From Amycolatopsis alba DSM 44262 (GTDB lineage: Bacteria > Actinomycetota > Actinomycetes > Mycobacteriales > Pseudonocardiaceae): 64,000 nucleotides of DNA. Both the position numbers and the translations under genes were made by a program. The notes under the pieces are model-generated. The model made no database searches, had not been told where the DNA came from, and saw only the letters and a program-made list of their open reading frames with translations. The DNA is taken from the NCBI RefSeq assembly GCF_000384215.1, contig NZ_KB913032.1:6595605-6659604 (forward strand). Reading direction: 5' to 3'. This document shows positions 1 to 9,689 of this stretch, piece after piece (position 1 is the stretch's first letter; every line of letters starts with the position of its first letter).

Positions 1-302
1 AAAAGCGGCCGCAGTTCCGCTCCGTGAACACCCAGTTCTTCAGCCAGTTCACGGCGCGCGCACTCCTCCGGCGTCTCGCCCGCCGCGACGATGCCGCCCG
101 CCCAGCAGTCCCATGTGGAGGGATAGACGTCCTTGGTGGCCGTACGGAGATGCACGTAGACGCGGCTTCCGTCACCCGAACGGACCAACACCACGCCCGC
201 CGCGTGCCAGAGCCCTTCGGCGCGGACCCTGGCGCGAGTTGCCGCTCCCACCACGGTTCCGGCGAGGTCATAGAGCGCAACGAGTTCGTCACTGCCTGAC
301 AT
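1..302 (-). CDS. NUDIX hydrolase, partial (C-terminus off the window)
   Basis: Reading leftward from an ATG at 300-302, the frame stays open to the window edge (about 100 residues). It contains a complete Nudix box: GG, five residues, E, seven residues, then RELAEELGV, matching GX5EX7REUXEEXGU, which binds the divalent metal for cleavage of a nucleoside-diphosphate-linked substrate. The preceding [10 protein letters not shown] strand and the WDCWAGG entry into the box are typical of the YfcD/IDI-like branch; the substrate is unknown. It is divergent from dop with 43 bp between starts. There is no clear ribosome site; a GACGAT -10-like box (complement of 310-315) lies 7 bp before the ATG, so the mRNA may be leaderless. 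Confidence 0.85.
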   Translation of the reverse strand, partial: MSGSDELVALYDLAGTVVGAATRARVRAEGLWHAAGVVLVRSGDGSRVYVHLRTATKDVYPSTWDCWAGGIVAAGETPEECARRELAEELGVHGAELRPL

Positions 303-332
303 GGGGGGCATCGTCGCACGGCTCCGACCCCG

Positions 333-338
333 TAGGGT
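333..338 (+). promoter_or_regulatory. -10 box for dop, probably leaderless
   Basis: TAGGGT lies 7 bp before the chosen ATG at 346, which would put the transcript start at or next to the start codon. The GGTGGTGGG between them could also serve as a weak ribosome site. Confidence 0.4.
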
Positions 339-345
339 GGTGGGT

Positions 346-1848
346 ATGCGGCGGATCATGGGAACCGAAGTCGAGTACGGCATCGCGGTGCCGGGCGACG
401 CGACGGCGAACCCGGTACTTACCTCGACCCAGGTCGTGCTGGCCTACGCGGCCGCGGCGGACATCCCGCGGGCAAGGCGGGCACGGTGGGACTACGAGGT
501 GGAATCGCCCTTGCGCGACGCCCGTGGTTTCGACCTGACCGGCCCGAGCGGTCCGGGGCACGACCCGGACGTCGAGGACCTCGGCGCGGCGAACGTGATC
601 CTGACCAACGGGGCACGGCTGTACGTCGACCACGCTCACCCGGAGTACTCGGCGCCCGAGGTGACCAACGCGCGCGACGCGGTCATCTGGGACAAGGCGG
701 GGGAGCGGGTCATGGAGGAGGCGGCGCGCAAGGCCGCCACCGTCCCCGGCCAGCCGCCGTTGCAGTTGTACAAGAACAACGTCGACGGCAAGGGCGCGAG
801 CTACGGCACGCACGAGAACTACCTCATGCAGCGTTCGACGCCGTTCACCGCGGTGATCGCCGGGCTGACGCCGTTCTTCGTCTCCCGCCAGGTGATCACC
901 GGTTCGGGTCGCGTCGGTGTCGGGCAGCAGAGCGAGGAGGCGGGCTTCCAGCTCTCGCAGCGCTCCGACTACATCGAGGTCGAGGTCGGCCTGGAGACGA
1001 CACTCAAGCGCGGCATCATCAACACCCGCGACGAACCGCACGCCGACGCGGACAAGTACCGGCGGCTGCACGTCATCATCGGCGACGCGAACCTGGCCGA
1101 ATACTCGACGTACCTCAAGGTCGGGACCACGGCGCTGGTGCTGGACCTGATCGAGGCCGGCATCCGGTTCGACGATCTCAAACTGGACGAGCCGGTGCGG
1201 GCGGTGCACCAGATCAGCCACGACCCGACGCTGAAGGCGAAGGTGTCGCTGGCCAACGGGCGGAAGTACACCGGGCTGGACCTGCAGTTCGCCTACCACG
1301 AGATCGCGTCGGCGAACCTGGAGCGGACCGGTGCGGACGAGGCCTCCAAGGAGGTCCTGCGGGTCTGGGGCGAGATCCTGGACGCGCTGGCGCGGGACCC
1401 CCAGGAATGCGCGGACAGGCTGGACTGGCCGGCGAAGCTGCGGTTGCTCGAGGGCTACCGCGCGCGCGACCAGCTGGCCTGGGGTGCGCCGCGGTTGCGG
1501 CTGGTCGACCTGCAGTACTCGGATGTCCGGCTGGACAAGGGCCTGTACAACAGGCTCGTCACCAGGGGTTCCATGAAGCGCCTGGTGACCGAGGAGGAGG
1601 TGCTGGAGGCGATCACGACCCCGCCTTCGGACACCAGGGCCTATTTCCGGGGCCGCACGCTGGAGAAGTACGCCAACTCCATCGCCGCGGCTTCCTGGGA
1701 CTCGGTCATCTTCGACGTCGGCAGGGAATCGCTGGTGCGGATCCCGACGTTGGAGCCGCTGCGGGGCACGAAGGCCCACGTGGGGAAGTTGCTGGACGAC
1801 TCCGCGACCGCCGAGGAGCTGGTGGAGGCGCTCACCGGTTCGGACTAG
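346..1848 (+). CDS. dop: Dop: depupylase / deamidase of Pup
   Basis: The 500-residue product removes Pup from tagged proteins and, in species whose Pup ends in Gln, deamidates it. It belongs to the carboxylate-amine ligase (glutamine synthetase-like) fold. Visible are the N-terminal GTEVEYG ATP/metal motif with glutamates 8 and 10, the catalytic Asp95 in [14 protein letters not shown], the Dop-loop segment at about residues 42-80 that is absent from PafA, and the [15 protein letters not shown] block. The ATG at 346 is chosen because mycobacterial Dop starts at the equivalent MxRIxGTEVEYG; the frame stays open 45 bp further upstream. It is followed by pup, prcB and prcA in the standard order. 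Because Pup here already ends in Glu, its in vivo role is probably depupylation only. Confidence 0.97.
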   Translation: MRRIMGTEVEYGIAVPGDATANPVLTSTQVVLAYAAAADIPRARRARWDYEVESPLRDARGFDLTGPSGPGHDPDVEDLGAANVILTNGARLYVDHAHPEYSAPEVTNARDAVIWDKAGERVMEEAARKAATVPGQPPLQLYKNNVDGKGASYGTHENYLMQRSTPFTAVIAGLTPFFVSRQVITGSGRVGVGQQSEEAGFQLSQRSDYIEVEVGLETTLKRGIINTRDEPHADADKYRRLHVIIGDANLAEYSTYLKVGTTALVLDLIEAGIRFDDLKLDEPVRAVHQISHDPTLKAKVSLANGRKYTGLDLQFAYHEIASANLERTGADEASKEVLRVWGEILDALARDPQECADRLDWPAKLRLLEGYRARDQLAWGAPRLRLVDLQYSDVRLDKGLYNRLVTRGSMKRLVTEEEVLEAITTPPSDTRAYFRGRTLEKYANSIAAASWDSVIFDVGRESLVRIPTLEPLRGTKAHVGKLLDDSATAEELVEALTGSD

Positions 1849-1910
1849 CGGTATTTCCTTTCATCGGGGTTAAGCGATCACGGATCCCACGGAATGTCGG
1901 GACCGCTGGG

Positions 1911-1916
1911 TAGGCT
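1911..1916 (+). promoter_or_regulatory. Possible -10 box for pup
   Basis: TAGGCT lies 29 bp before the pup ATG, in the 97-bp dop-pup gap. No convincing -35 box precedes it. It would give a short leader including the GGGAGG ribosome site. Confidence 0.3.
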
Positions 1917-1945
1917 AGGAAACATCGGCCACACCGGGAGGCGAG

Positions 1946-2140
1946 ATGGCTCAGGAAAAGATCGAAAAGCACGGCGGAGGCGACTCGGACGAAGAGTTCG
2001 AGGGCGGCGGTCCGGCGGGCCAGGAGCGACGCGAGAAGCTCGGCGAGGACGTCGACACGATCCTCGACGAGATCGACGACGTCCTCGAGGAGAACGCCGA
2101 GGACTTCGTTCGCGCATACGTGCAAAAGGGCGGCGAGTAA
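1946..2140 (+). CDS. pup: Pup: prokaryotic ubiquitin-like protein, ending in Gly-Gly-Glu
   Basis: The product is a 64-residue, acidic, largely disordered tag. PafA joins its C-terminal glutamate side chain to substrate lysines, and the proteasomal ATPase recognises its central helix (here about residues 30-58). The encoded end is QKGGE (GAG at 2135-2137), so the mature Glu terminus is made directly. This differs from mycobacterial Pup, which is encoded as GGQ and must be deamidated by Dop. A strong GGGAGGCG ribosome site precedes the ATG. It lies between dop and prcB, as in other actinobacteria. Confidence 0.97.
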   Translation: MAQEKIEKHGGGDSDEEFEGGGPAGQERREKLGEDVDTILDEIDDVLEENAEDFVRAYVQKGGE

Positions 2141-2212
2141 CCGTCTTGCGGCGGCCCCCGCGGCCGCCTGTGCGGAGCCGGCGGATCACACAGATTGGAA
2201 CTTTGAGCACGT

Positions 2213-3049
2213 ATGGAACACACCTCGGGTAAGTCTGCGCTGCCCGCCGCGTACTTCTCGTCGGCGACCTCGTCGTTCTCGGACTTCCTTCGGGCTCAGG
2301 CGCCCGAGCTGCTCCCGGAGCGGCGTGTCCCGTCCGGTGCGGGCGGGCTGGACGCGCCGCACGGGACGACGATCGTCGCGGTCAAGTTCGCGGGCGGGGT
2401 GCTGATCGCCGGTGACCGGCGGGCGACGTCGGGCAACCTGATCGCTTCGCGGGACATGGAGAAGGTTCACGTCACCGACGAGTACTCGGCGGTGGGCATC
2501 GCGGGCTCGGCCGGGCTGGCGATCGAGATGGTGCGGCTGTACGCGGTCGAACTGGCGCACTACGAGAAGATCGAGGGTGTTTCGCTCTCGCTCGACGGTA
2601 AGACGAACAAGCTCGCGGGGCTGGTGAAATCCAACCTCGAGATGGCGATGGCGGGGCTGGCCGTGCTGCCGCTGTTCGTCGGTTACGACCTCGACGCGGA
2701 AGACGCGAAGCACGCGGGCCGCATCGTCTCGTACGACGCGACGGGCGGGCGTTACGAGGAGAGCGCCGGCTACCACGCCATCGGCTCGGGTTCGCTGTTC
2801 GCGAAGGGCTCGTTGAAGAAGCTTCACGACCCGGACGCGGACGCCGAAGGCGCGATCCGCGTCGCGGTGGAGGCGTTGTACGACGCGGCGGACGATGACA
2901 CCGCGACCGGCGGACCGGATCTGGTGCGCCGGATCTTCCCGACGATCGTGACGGTCACCGCGGAGCAGGGTGCGGTGACGTTGCCGCTCGAGCAGACGAC
3001 AGCGGTGGCCGAGGCCATCGTGGCCGCGCGAGCCGAGCGCGGCCGTTAG
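2213..3049 (+). CDS. prcB: PrcB: 20S proteasome beta subunit (catalytic)
   Basis: The 278-residue precursor carries a propeptide of 51 residues. Autocatalytic cleavage in [12 protein letters not shown] would expose Thr52 as the N-terminal nucleophile. The GDRRAT segment and the GSGS loop near residues 187-190 are normal for active beta subunits. The product forms the inner two rings of the chamber that degrades pupylated proteins. It lies 72 bp after pup and 51 bp before prcA, consistent with one operon. Confidence 0.97.
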   Translation: MEHTSGKSALPAAYFSSATSSFSDFLRAQAPELLPERRVPSGAGGLDAPHGTTIVAVKFAGGVLIAGDRRATSGNLIASRDMEKVHVTDEYSAVGIAGSAGLAIEMVRLYAVELAHYEKIEGVSLSLDGKTNKLAGLVKSNLEMAMAGLAVLPLFVGYDLDAEDAKHAGRIVSYDATGGRYEESAGYHAIGSGSLFAKGSLKKLHDPDADAEGAIRVAVEALYDAADDDTATGGPDLVRRIFPTIVTVTAEQGAVTLPLEQTTAVAEAIVAARAERGR

Positions 3050-3100
3050 CCGTCCTCCCTGTCCCTTTCCGATGAGAGCCAGAAAGAGCGGAGCACCACA

Positions 3101-3862
3101 GTGACGATGCCGTTGTACGCCTCTCCCGAGCAGCTGATGCGGGAGCGTTCCGAGATCGCGCGCAAGGGCATCGCGCGCGGCCGGAGCGTGGTCGTGCTCA
3201 AGTACCGCGGTGGCGTGCTGTTCGTGGCCGAGAACCCTTCGGCCACGTTGCACAAGGTGTCTGAGATCTACGACCGGATCGGTTTCGCGGCCGTGGGCCG
3301 CTACAGCGAGTTCGAGAACCTTCGTGTCGCCGGTATCCGGCACGCGGATCTGAAGGGTTACCAGTATGACCGGCGGGACGTCAGCGCGCGTGCGCTGGCG
3401 AACGCGTACGCCGCGACGCTGGGCAGCATCTTCACCGAGCAGCTGAAGCCGTTCGAGGTCGAGGTCTGCGTCGCCGAGGTCGGCGCCACCGCGGCCGAGG
3501 ACCAGCTGTACCGGTTGACCTACGACGGCTCGATCTTCGACGAGCCGAAGTTCGTCGTGATGGGTGGTCAGGCCGACACGCTCTCCACGAAGCTGAAGGA
3601 GAGCTACGAGCCGGACCTGGAGCTCGAGGTGGCGCTCGGGGTCGCGGTGAAGGCGTTGCGCGACAACACCCCTGCCCCGGCCAACGGTGATTCGGATCCG
3701 GTGAAGCTCGAGGTCGCCGTCCTGGAGCGGGAGCGTCGTGGCCGCAAGTTCCGCCGGGTCGCGGGTGCGGCGCTGGACGCGCTGCTGCCGCCCGAGCCGG
3801 AGGAGCCGGCGAAAGACGAAGCGGAGGGCGACAAGCCCGAAGGTAAGTCCAAGAAGGACTGA
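3101..3862 (+). CDS. prcA: PrcA: 20S proteasome alpha subunit
   Basis: The 253-residue outer-ring subunit gates entry to the chamber and docks the Mpa/ARC ATPase, whose gene is not in this window. The [21 protein letters not shown] start matches the actinobacterial alpha-subunit N-terminal helix, and the subunit lacks the catalytic Thr. The start is GTG at 3101; an ATG two codons later is also possible. The C-terminal 30 residues are a charged, low-complexity Lys/Glu tail. A long hairpin beginning 51 bp downstream probably ends the dop-pup-prcBA transcript. Confidence 0.96.
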   Translation: MTMPLYASPEQLMRERSEIARKGIARGRSVVVLKYRGGVLFVAENPSATLHKVSEIYDRIGFAAVGRYSEFENLRVAGIRHADLKGYQYDRRDVSARALANAYAATLGSIFTEQLKPFEVEVCVAEVGATAAEDQLYRLTYDGSIFDEPKFVVMGGQADTLSTKLKESYEPDLELEVALGVAVKALRDNTPAPANGDSDPVKLEVAVLERERRGRKFRRVAGAALDALLPPEPEEPAKDEAEGDKPEGKSKKD

Positions 3863-3913
3863 GCCTCGCCTGCCCGGCCGCTGTACACGGTGGACGCAAC
3901 CCAGGTCGAAAGC

Positions 3914-3964
3914 CCGTGAAGGCCTCCTTCCCTACCTTGACAGTAGGGAAGGAGGCCTTCACGG
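3914..3964. terminator. 22-bp-arm perfect hairpin after prcA (GTGAAGG family)
   Basis: The arms at 3914-3935 and 3943-3964 are perfectly complementary around a 7-base loop. The arm begins CCGTGAAGGCCTCCTTCC. It lies between the convergent prcA and lectin genes and could terminate both. The same CCGTGAAGG(C)CTCCTT arm recurs at 23940-23990 and 56754-56805, so it is also a member of a dispersed palindrome family. Confidence 0.7.
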
Positions 3965-3998
3965 CGTTGGGCCGGGACGGATCAGCGGCCGCCTGGGA

Positions 3999-4634
3999 TC
4001 AGGCGGGGCCGGTGCCCCACCACTGGCTGCGGCCACCGGCGATGAAGCTCCACAGCTGGAGCCGCGTGCCGTTGCTGGCCGAGTTGCCTTCCGCGGTCAG
4101 GTAGCGGCCGCTGCTCGGGCTCTGGAAGCGGACGTAACCCTCGGGGTTCACGGTGCCGCCCCACCACTGGTTCTTGGCGCCGGCGATGAAGTCCCAGAGC
4201 TGGACGATGGTGCCGTTCTTGTTGATGGAGTTGAGGTCCGCGTCCAGGTAGCGGCCGCTGGCCACGTTCTGGAAGCGGGTGTAGCCCTCGGGGTTCTGGG
4301 TGATGTAGAACGCCTGGTGGTCCGCGTCCATGTTGCAGTCCCAGACCTGCATCTTGGTGCCGTTGCGGTTGATGCTGTTCAGGTCGGCGTCCCAGCACTT
4401 GTTCGCGTCGAGTCCGGACGGGATGAGGAACATGTCGGCCTCGGCGACACCGGCGGCCTGCGTGCGGGCGCCGGTGGAGGTGCGCTTGACCGGGATGAGC
4501 TTCATGCCGTTCACGGTGACCGTCTTGAACCCGTCGCCCGTGGAGTGCGGCGCCGCGGTGGCGGGTGCGGTGGCCAGGGTCAGGACACCCGCGGCGGCGG
4601 CGATGATTACCGCAAGGCGCTTCATTTTGGTCAT
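3999..4634 (-). CDS. Secreted ricin B-type (beta-trefoil) lectin
   Basis: The 211-residue product has a Sec signal peptide (MTKMKRLAVIIAAAAG start, AxA site near residues 26-28). A ricin-type beta-trefoil follows from about residue 70, with three repeats ending in the QxW signature (QVWD, QLWD, QLWS), each paired with a GRYL or CWD strand. There is no catalytic domain, so it is a stand-alone carbohydrate-binding protein. The start has a GGGGAAAG site 6 bp upstream; a second Met three codons on is equally plausible. Its partner sugar is unknown. Its place beside the proteasome genes is positional, with no evident functional link. Confidence 0.85.
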   Translation of the reverse strand: MTKMKRLAVIIAAAAGVLTLATAPATAAPHSTGDGFKTVTVNGMKLIPVKRTSTGARTQAAGVAEADMFLIPSGLDANKCWDADLNSINRNGTKMQVWDCNMDADHQAFYITQNPEGYTRFQNVASGRYLDADLNSINKNGTIVQLWDFIAGAKNQWWGGTVNPEGYVRFQSPSSGRYLTAEGNSASNGTRLQLWSFIAGGRSQWWGTGPA

Positions 4635-4921
4635 TTTCTTTCCCCTTTACGGAAAGCGTTTTCTCCCAGTGAGGTGAAGGGGAACGGCAGGGTTCGTCAG
4701 GCCGCGACGAAAGCGCGGCCTCGTGGCCTTTCCGGTGAATCCCCCTCGTGGAAGGCTCCGCGTAAACCCCCGAGAAGCGGACCTTCTGCGAACATCATTC
4801 AGGTCTGAACCACAGCCGTCGAGAAGATTTCCGGGAGCGGCAATAGAGCAGTTCAGCCATGTAACGGAATGGCCTGGATCACGATCACACGGCAACGACT
4901 TCGATCAAGGCGAGGACATCC
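4635..4921. other. Intergenic gap with a small hairpin
   Basis: The gap lies between the divergent lectin gene and the regulator. It holds a perfect 7-bp GC hairpin (GGCCGCG at 4700-4706, CGCGGCC at 4714-4720) in the lectin's upstream region. No gene was recognised. Confidence 0.5.
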
Positions 4922-5896
4922 GTGCGTATCGAGCTGACGTTGCAGGACCTGACGCGCGTCCGACTCGCGCCCGAAGCCGACCCCTTGGCCGAGCTGGTTT
5001 CCAGCCTGCAGATCCTGCAGCGGCGCGACGCGGGCTCGGCGTTGTTCAACCGGTGGCGGCACCGGGTCCGGCTCGGGCTGGCGGAGTCGGCTTCGGTGTT
5101 GCTGTGGCTGTGCCGTCCGTACGCGCCGATCCCGGCGTTTCTCGTTCCGGACGTGGACGAGAGCGGTCTGGAAGCCGGGCTCGCGGAGATCGCCAGAACC
5201 GATCCGGTGTGCCTGAAATCGGCGTTGCGGGACGCCCCGGTCAATCGTGAGCTGCCCGCCTGGGCGGCAGGGCTGCCGGACGGGGACACCGCCGGGCTGC
5301 CGAAGCTCGTCCAGGCGATGCAGGACTACTTCGACCTGTCGCTGGCGCCGGGATGGGAACCGGCGCGTGCCCAGGTCGACGCGGACCGGGGGATGCGGGC
5401 GCAGCTGCTGCTGCACGACGGGGTCGACGCGGCACTGGCAAGTCTGCGGCCACTGGTGCGCTGGTTGTCCCCGGTGCTGGAGATCGGCGACGGGATCGTC
5501 GGTTCCTGCGGCGCGGGTGGCGCCGGGCTGATGATCTCGCCGACGTACTTCGCGGTGTGCCCGGTGCTCGTCCCGGCGTCGGGCAAGGCACCGGTCCGGC
5601 TGCTGTACCCGTCGGTGCGGCAGGCCGCGCCGACGACCGGCTACGGCCGCGACGTGCGGAGATCCCCGGACACCGCACTGGCCGATCTGCTCGGGCCGAC
5701 CCGTGCGGCGACGCTCGCGGTCCTCGCGGTCGGCTGCAGCACGTCGGAGCTCGCCGCCAGGCTGGGAGTGACGCCGTCGGCGGCCAGCAAGCACACCACC
5801 GTGTTGCGGCGCGCGGGGCTGATCACCACCGAACGCGACCGCAACGCCGTGCTGCACTCGCTGACGCCGCTGGGCAGCGCACTGCTGGACGCCTAA
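4922..5896 (+). CDS. DUF5937-like regulator with C-terminal winged helix
   Basis: The 324-residue product has an N-terminal region of the DUF5937 type (IELTLQDLTRVRLA, then PLAELVSSLQIL) and a C-terminal ArsR-like winged helix at about residues 255-320 (CSTSELAARLGVTPSAASKHTTVLRRAGLI, then a basic wing). Proteins of this layout are one-component transcription factors; the signal sensed is not known. The start is GTG. It ends tail to tail with the following minus-strand gene, overlapping by 4 bases. Which neighbour it controls cannot be read; the divergent lectin gene is one possibility. Confidence 0.8.
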   Translation: MRIELTLQDLTRVRLAPEADPLAELVSSLQILQRRDAGSALFNRWRHRVRLGLAESASVLLWLCRPYAPIPAFLVPDVDESGLEAGLAEIARTDPVCLKSALRDAPVNRELPAWAAGLPDGDTAGLPKLVQAMQDYFDLSLAPGWEPARAQVDADRGMRAQLLLHDGVDAALASLRPLVRWLSPVLEIGDGIVGSCGAGGAGLMISPTYFAVCPVLVPASGKAPVRLLYPSVRQAAPTTGYGRDVRRSPDTALADLLGPTRAATLAVLAVGCSTSELAARLGVTPSAASKHTTVLRRAGLITTERDRNAVLHSLTPLGSALLDA

Positions 5897-7401
5897 AGCC
5901 GATAGATGGTGAGCGCGCTGGGCCGCGACCGGAACAGGAAGTCGTTGCCGAGCGGGCCGACCTCGCCGTCGGTGGCGACGCGCCGGTTGCCGTTGAGCAG
6001 CTTGACGTGCAGTTCCGGGACGTCGAGTTCCTGGTAGACGTGGCTTGCGTTGAGGCTGTTCGTGATCGTCGCGAGAATGAAGCGCGCCCGCGAGTAGGGC
6101 AGGTCGGCCCGCAGGTAGCGGACGTCGAGGAGACCGGTGTCGAGCGCCGGGCGGTGCGAGGGCGCGAACCCCTTCGGCGAGTAGGTGCCGTTGCCGACGA
6201 ACAGCAGCCAGATGCTGGTGTGCTTGCCGTTGAGGGTCACTTCCAGCGGTTTCGCGCGCCGGAGGGTGCGGGCGAGCGCGATCGCCGCGGACGGCCACTT
6301 CGGATGCCTCTTCTGCAGCTTTTCCCTTATCCGCACCATTTCCGGGTAGCCGCCGAGGCTGGCGGTGTTGACGAAGTAGCGGTGGTCATCGTCGTCGTTG
6401 ATCTCGACTTCGCCGAGGTCGACGCCGACGGCGTTGCCCGCCTCGGTGGCGGCGTCCGCGTCGGGCATCGAGCGCATGCCGACGTCGCGGGCGAAGTGGT
6501 TGAGGGTGCCGGCCGGGATGAGTGCGAGCGGCAGGTCGTGGTCGGCCGCGACGGCGGCCACCGCGGCGACGGTCCCGTCCCCGCCCGCGACACCGAGCGC
6601 CCGCACCGTGTTGTCGCGGGCGGCGATCTCGTCACCGAGCTGGTCGCGCAGGTCCCGCTTCGGATCCGGGTACAGGATGGTGGCCTTGGGCCAGGCGAAC
6701 CGGGCTTCCTCGGTCGGGTCCTGGCCGTCGATCCCGGAGTGGGGGTTGACCAGGACGAGCATGTCCTCGCCGTCGCGCATCTCGGGTGCTTCGGCGGTGT
6801 GCGCGGTGCGGCCGGGGACGTCGGGGTTCAGCGGCCACCAGTGCCGGGTCAGCAGGCCGGCGCCGACACCGATGCCGATCCCGACGCCGACGTCACTGGG
6901 CCAGTGGACGCCGGTGTGGACCCGCGAGTAGGCGACGGCTGCGGCCAGCGGCACGAGGGCCGCGCCGGTCTTGGGCGATTCCATCGCGACGGCCGTGACG
7001 AAGGCGGCCGCCGACGCCGAGTGGCCGGAAGGGAACGACGACGAGGTCGGACGCCGGACGAGGCGCCGGTTAAGTGGCACTTCCTCGGCCGCGGGGCGGC
7101 GGCGGGGGAACAGCGGCTTGCCGATCAGGTTCGCCGCCGCGCTCGCCCCGGCGATGGCGGCCACACCGCGGAGCGCGCCTCGGCGTGTCGGGCCCTTCTT
7201 CGCCGCCAGCGCGATCGCGACACACCACCAGAGCTTGGATTTGTCCGCACTTTTGGAGAGTGACGTGATCACGTCGTCGGCCTTGGTCCTCGGGAGCGCC
7301 GCGCTCCGTGCCATCAGCCGCCGGTCGGTCCGGCCGACCTTGCGGAAAGGGCGTTTGAGCTGCTTTAACACGGGTTCCCCACTTCCGGGCCGGGACGTCA
7401 T
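5893..7401 (-). CDS. PAP2 phosphatase fused to a diacylglycerol/sphingolipid-type kinase
   Basis: The 502-residue product has two enzymes in one chain. The N-terminal half (about 60-215) is a membrane PAP2 phosphatase with all three motifs: [21 protein letters not shown] and [13 protein letters not shown]. The C-terminal half (about 230-502) is a lipid kinase catalytic domain with GGDGT and the [15 protein letters not shown] loop. It could both dephosphorylate and phosphorylate lipid or polyprenyl intermediates. The ATG at 7401 is chosen; the frame is open 33 bp further but runs towards pafA. A second, separate lipid kinase lies at 20068. Confidence 0.88.
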   Translation of the reverse strand: MTSRPGSGEPVLKQLKRPFRKVGRTDRRLMARSAALPRTKADDVITSLSKSADKSKLWWCVAIALAAKKGPTRRGALRGVAAIAGASAAANLIGKPLFPRRRPAAEEVPLNRRLVRRPTSSSFPSGHSASAAAFVTAVAMESPKTGAALVPLAAAVAYSRVHTGVHWPSDVGVGIGIGVGAGLLTRHWWPLNPDVPGRTAHTAEAPEMRDGEDMLVLVNPHSGIDGQDPTEEARFAWPKATILYPDPKRDLRDQLGDEIAARDNTVRALGVAGGDGTVAAVAAVAADHDLPLALIPAGTLNHFARDVGMRSMPDADAATEAGNAVGVDLGEVEINDDDDHRYFVNTASLGGYPEMVRIREKLQKRHPKWPSAAIALARTLRRAKPLEVTLNGKHTSIWLLFVGNGTYSPKGFAPSHRPALDTGLLDVRYLRADLPYSRARFILATITNSLNASHVYQELDVPELHVKLLNGNRRVATDGEVGPLGNDFLFRSRPSALTIYRL

Positions 7402-7506
7402 GTGCGTGATACCCGATCGGGACTTCCCGCACACCTTTCACCGAATGCAACGTACCGACCGCGTGTCGCCGCCCGAACGGCGCACCTTCAGTGGGTCCTC
7501 ACCGCC

Positions 7507-7512
7507 TACTCT
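7507..7512 (+). promoter_or_regulatory. -10 box for pafA, probably leaderless
   Basis: TACTCT lies 6 bp before the ATG at 7519, an arrangement also seen at dop and pafB. Confidence 0.4.
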
Positions 7513-7518
7513 GGTGGG

Positions 7519-8877
7519 ATGCAGCGGCGGATCTTTGGCATCGAGACCGAGTTCGGGGTGACGTGCACCTTTCACGGGCAACGCAGGCTCTCCCCGGACG
7601 AAGTGGCGCGTTACCTGTTTCGGCGTGTCGTGTCCTGGGGGCGTTCCTCGAACGTCTTCCTGTCGAACGGCTCGCGGCTCTACCTCGACGTGGGCTCCCA
7701 CCCGGAGTACGCGACGGCGGAATGCGACGACCTCGTGCAGCTCGTCACGCATGACAAGGCCGGGGAGCGGATCCTCGAGGACCTCCTGGTCGACGCCGAG
7801 CGGCGGCTGGCGGACGAGGGCATCGGCGGCGACATCTTCCTGTTCAAGAACAACACCGATTCGGCGGGCAACTCCTACGGCTGTCATGAGAACTACCTCG
7901 TGACCCGTGCCGGGGAGTTCTCCCGGATCGCCGACGTGCTGCTGCCGTTCCTGGTGACCCGGCAGCTGATCTGCGGCGCGGGCAAGGTGCTGCAGACACC
8001 ACGTGGCGCGGTGTACTGCCTGTCCCAGCGAGCGGAACACATCTGGGAAGGTGTCTCCAGCGCCACCACCCGTTCGCGGCCGATCATCAACACCCGCGAC
8101 GAGCCGCACGCCGACGCCGAACGCTACCGGCGCCTGCACGTGATCGTCGGTGACTCGAACATGGCCGAACCGACCACGATGCTCAAGGTCGGGTCGGCGC
8201 ATCTGGTGCTGGAGATGATCGAGGCAGGCGTCCAGTTCCGTGACTTCACCCTGGACAACCCGATAAGGGCCATCCGCGAGATCAGCCACGACCTCACCGG
8301 CCGCCGCCAGGTGCGGCTCGCCGGCGGCCGTGAGGCGTCCGCGCTGGACATCCAGCGCGAGTACCACGCCCGCGCGGTCCAGCACGTCAAGGAGACCGGT
8401 TCGTCGCCGCAGTCCGAGCGCGTCGTCGAACTGTGGGGCCGGGCGCTGGAGGCGGTGGAGCAGCAGGACTTCAGCAAGATCGACACCGAGATCGACTGGG
8501 CGATCAAGCACCGGCTGGTCGAGCGCTACCGCAACAAGCACGATCTCGACCTGTCGAGCCCGCGGATCGCTCAGCTCGACCTGGCCTACCACGACATCCG
8601 CCGTGGCCGGGGCATCTTCGACTTGCTGCAGCGCAAGGGGCTCGTGCGCCGCATCACCGACGACGGCGAGATCGAACTGGCCAAGGACACCCCGCCGCAG
8701 ACCACGCGGGCGAAGCTGCGCGGTGACTTCATCGCCGCCGCGCAGGCCGCCGGACGTGACTTCACCGTGGACTGGGTGCACCTCAAGCTGAATGACCAGG
8801 CGCAGCGGACCGTGCTGTGCAAGGACCCGTTCCGTTCGGTGGACGAACGGGTCGAAAGGCTCATTTCCTCGCTCTGA
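7519..8877 (+). CDS. pafA: PafA: Pup-protein ligase
   Basis: The 452-residue enzyme uses ATP to phosphorylate the C-terminal Glu of Pup and joins it to a lysine of the target. It has the same fold as Dop, with the GIETEFG motif (glutamates 9 and 11), the catalytic Asp57 in [14 protein letters not shown], and [14 protein letters not shown]. The Dop-loop is absent, which separates it from the paralogue at 346. The ATG at 7519 gives the usual [13 protein letters not shown] start. In mycobacteria pafB follows directly; here pafB lies 7.5 kb downstream. Confidence 0.97.
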   Translation: MQRRIFGIETEFGVTCTFHGQRRLSPDEVARYLFRRVVSWGRSSNVFLSNGSRLYLDVGSHPEYATAECDDLVQLVTHDKAGERILEDLLVDAERRLADEGIGGDIFLFKNNTDSAGNSYGCHENYLVTRAGEFSRIADVLLPFLVTRQLICGAGKVLQTPRGAVYCLSQRAEHIWEGVSSATTRSRPIINTRDEPHADAERYRRLHVIVGDSNMAEPTTMLKVGSAHLVLEMIEAGVQFRDFTLDNPIRAIREISHDLTGRRQVRLAGGREASALDIQREYHARAVQHVKETGSSPQSERVVELWGRALEAVEQQDFSKIDTEIDWAIKHRLVERYRNKHDLDLSSPRIAQLDLAYHDIRRGRGIFDLLQRKGLVRRITDDGEIELAKDTPPQTTRAKLRGDFIAAAQAAGRDFTVDWVHLKLNDQAQRTVLCKDPFRSVDERVERLISSL

Positions 8878-8885
8878 TCGACACC

Positions 8886-8954
8886 CGGCTCAGAACCGGC
8901 TGACACGCGACCATCACTCCGAGTACGGTGTTGGTCGCTGTTGGTTCTGAGCCG
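8886..8954. repeat. 12-bp inverted repeat bracketing a -10 box
   Basis: CGGCTCAGAACC (8886-8897) and its exact complement GGTTCTGAGCCG (8943-8954) are 45 bp apart. The segment between holds TACGGT (8924-8929), a likely -10 box for the operon starting at 8967. It could be an operator pair or a weak terminator after pafA. Confidence 0.45.
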
Positions 8955-8966
8955 GGGAGGGCGAGG

Positions 8967-9689
8967 ATGGACGACGAGCGGTGGGCTTTCGAGGAAGAGC
9001 TGGAACGGGACGACGATCCACCGAGGTCGTCGGCCGCTGAACAGGTTCCTGCGGAAGACCGGATCAGCGGGCAGGACCAGGACGGTGTCGTCACCGTAGT
9101 CGTGTCACCCGATGCCGATGTCCTCTCGGTGATCCTCGCGCCGGAGTGGAAACAGTCGGTCGACCCACGCGGACTGCACAGTGCGGTGACAGCGGCCGCG
9201 AACGCCGCCACCATCGCCGCCCTGGGGCGTCAAGTTGACGACGTCGCCCGCAACCCGCCGCCGATGCCGACCTTCGGCGCGACGCCCGCGTCCAATGCTG
9301 ACGAGTCGCCCCTCGGCACTCAGGACATGCTCCGACTCGTGGAGGCCGCGACAGCCGAGCTGGCGCAGTTCACCCAACGGGCCACCGCGGTCGTCGACCG
9401 CCGCATCACCGCCGGGAGCCGTGGCGGCCATGTCCACGGCACAGTGGTCAACGGGCAGATCGTCGCCATGGAAATCGACCCGTCATGGGTGGCGCAGGTC
9501 CGAACAGGGGAGAGCGAGAGCGAAATCCTCGACGTGCTCCGTCAGCTTCGTAAGGCCGCCGTTCCGCTGGGTCTCGCCGACGGTCCGCAAGGTCCTGCGA
9601 TCGCCGAGATCATGGGATTGCTCTTCGACCCACATCGAATGGCTCGGCGTGTCGGTCTCGAACCTTCGATCAGTGGGGAGCAGTCGTAA
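8967..9689 (+). CDS. Protein with two YbaB/EbfC-like halves (type VII-associated type)
   Basis: The 240-residue product has an acidic N-terminus. Two segments each resemble the YbaB/EbfC fold: about 37-83 (GVVTVVVSPDADVLSVILAP, then a helix with VDPRGLHSAVTAAANAA) and about 150-205 (a strand ending NGQIVAMEIDPSW, then a helix with SEILDVLRQL). YbaB-like proteins of this kind often sit at the head of actinobacterial WXG-protein loci; their role there is not established. The ATG at 8967 has GGGGAGGGCGAGG upstream. The stop overlaps the next start by one base. Confidence 0.6.
   Translation: MDDERWAFEEELERDDDPPRSSAAEQVPAEDRISGQDQDGVVTVVVSPDADVLSVILAPEWKQSVDPRGLHSAVTAAANAATIAALGRQVDDVARNPPPMPTFGATPASNADESPLGTQDMLRLVEAATAELAQFTQRATAVVDRRITAGSRGGHVHGTVVNGQIVAMEIDPSWVAQVRTGESESEILDVLRQLRKAAVPLGLADGPQGPAIAEIMGLLFDPHRMARRVGLEPSISGEQS

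Noticed and set aside
289..1779. Long open frame antisense to dop
   Set aside because: Composition is Arg/Pro/Gly-rich as expected from the complement of a GC-rich gene, and no domain or start site is seen.
3101..3106. ATG at 3107 as the prcA start
   Set aside because: Not excluded, but GTG at 3101 has the better spacing from the upstream purine-rich site.
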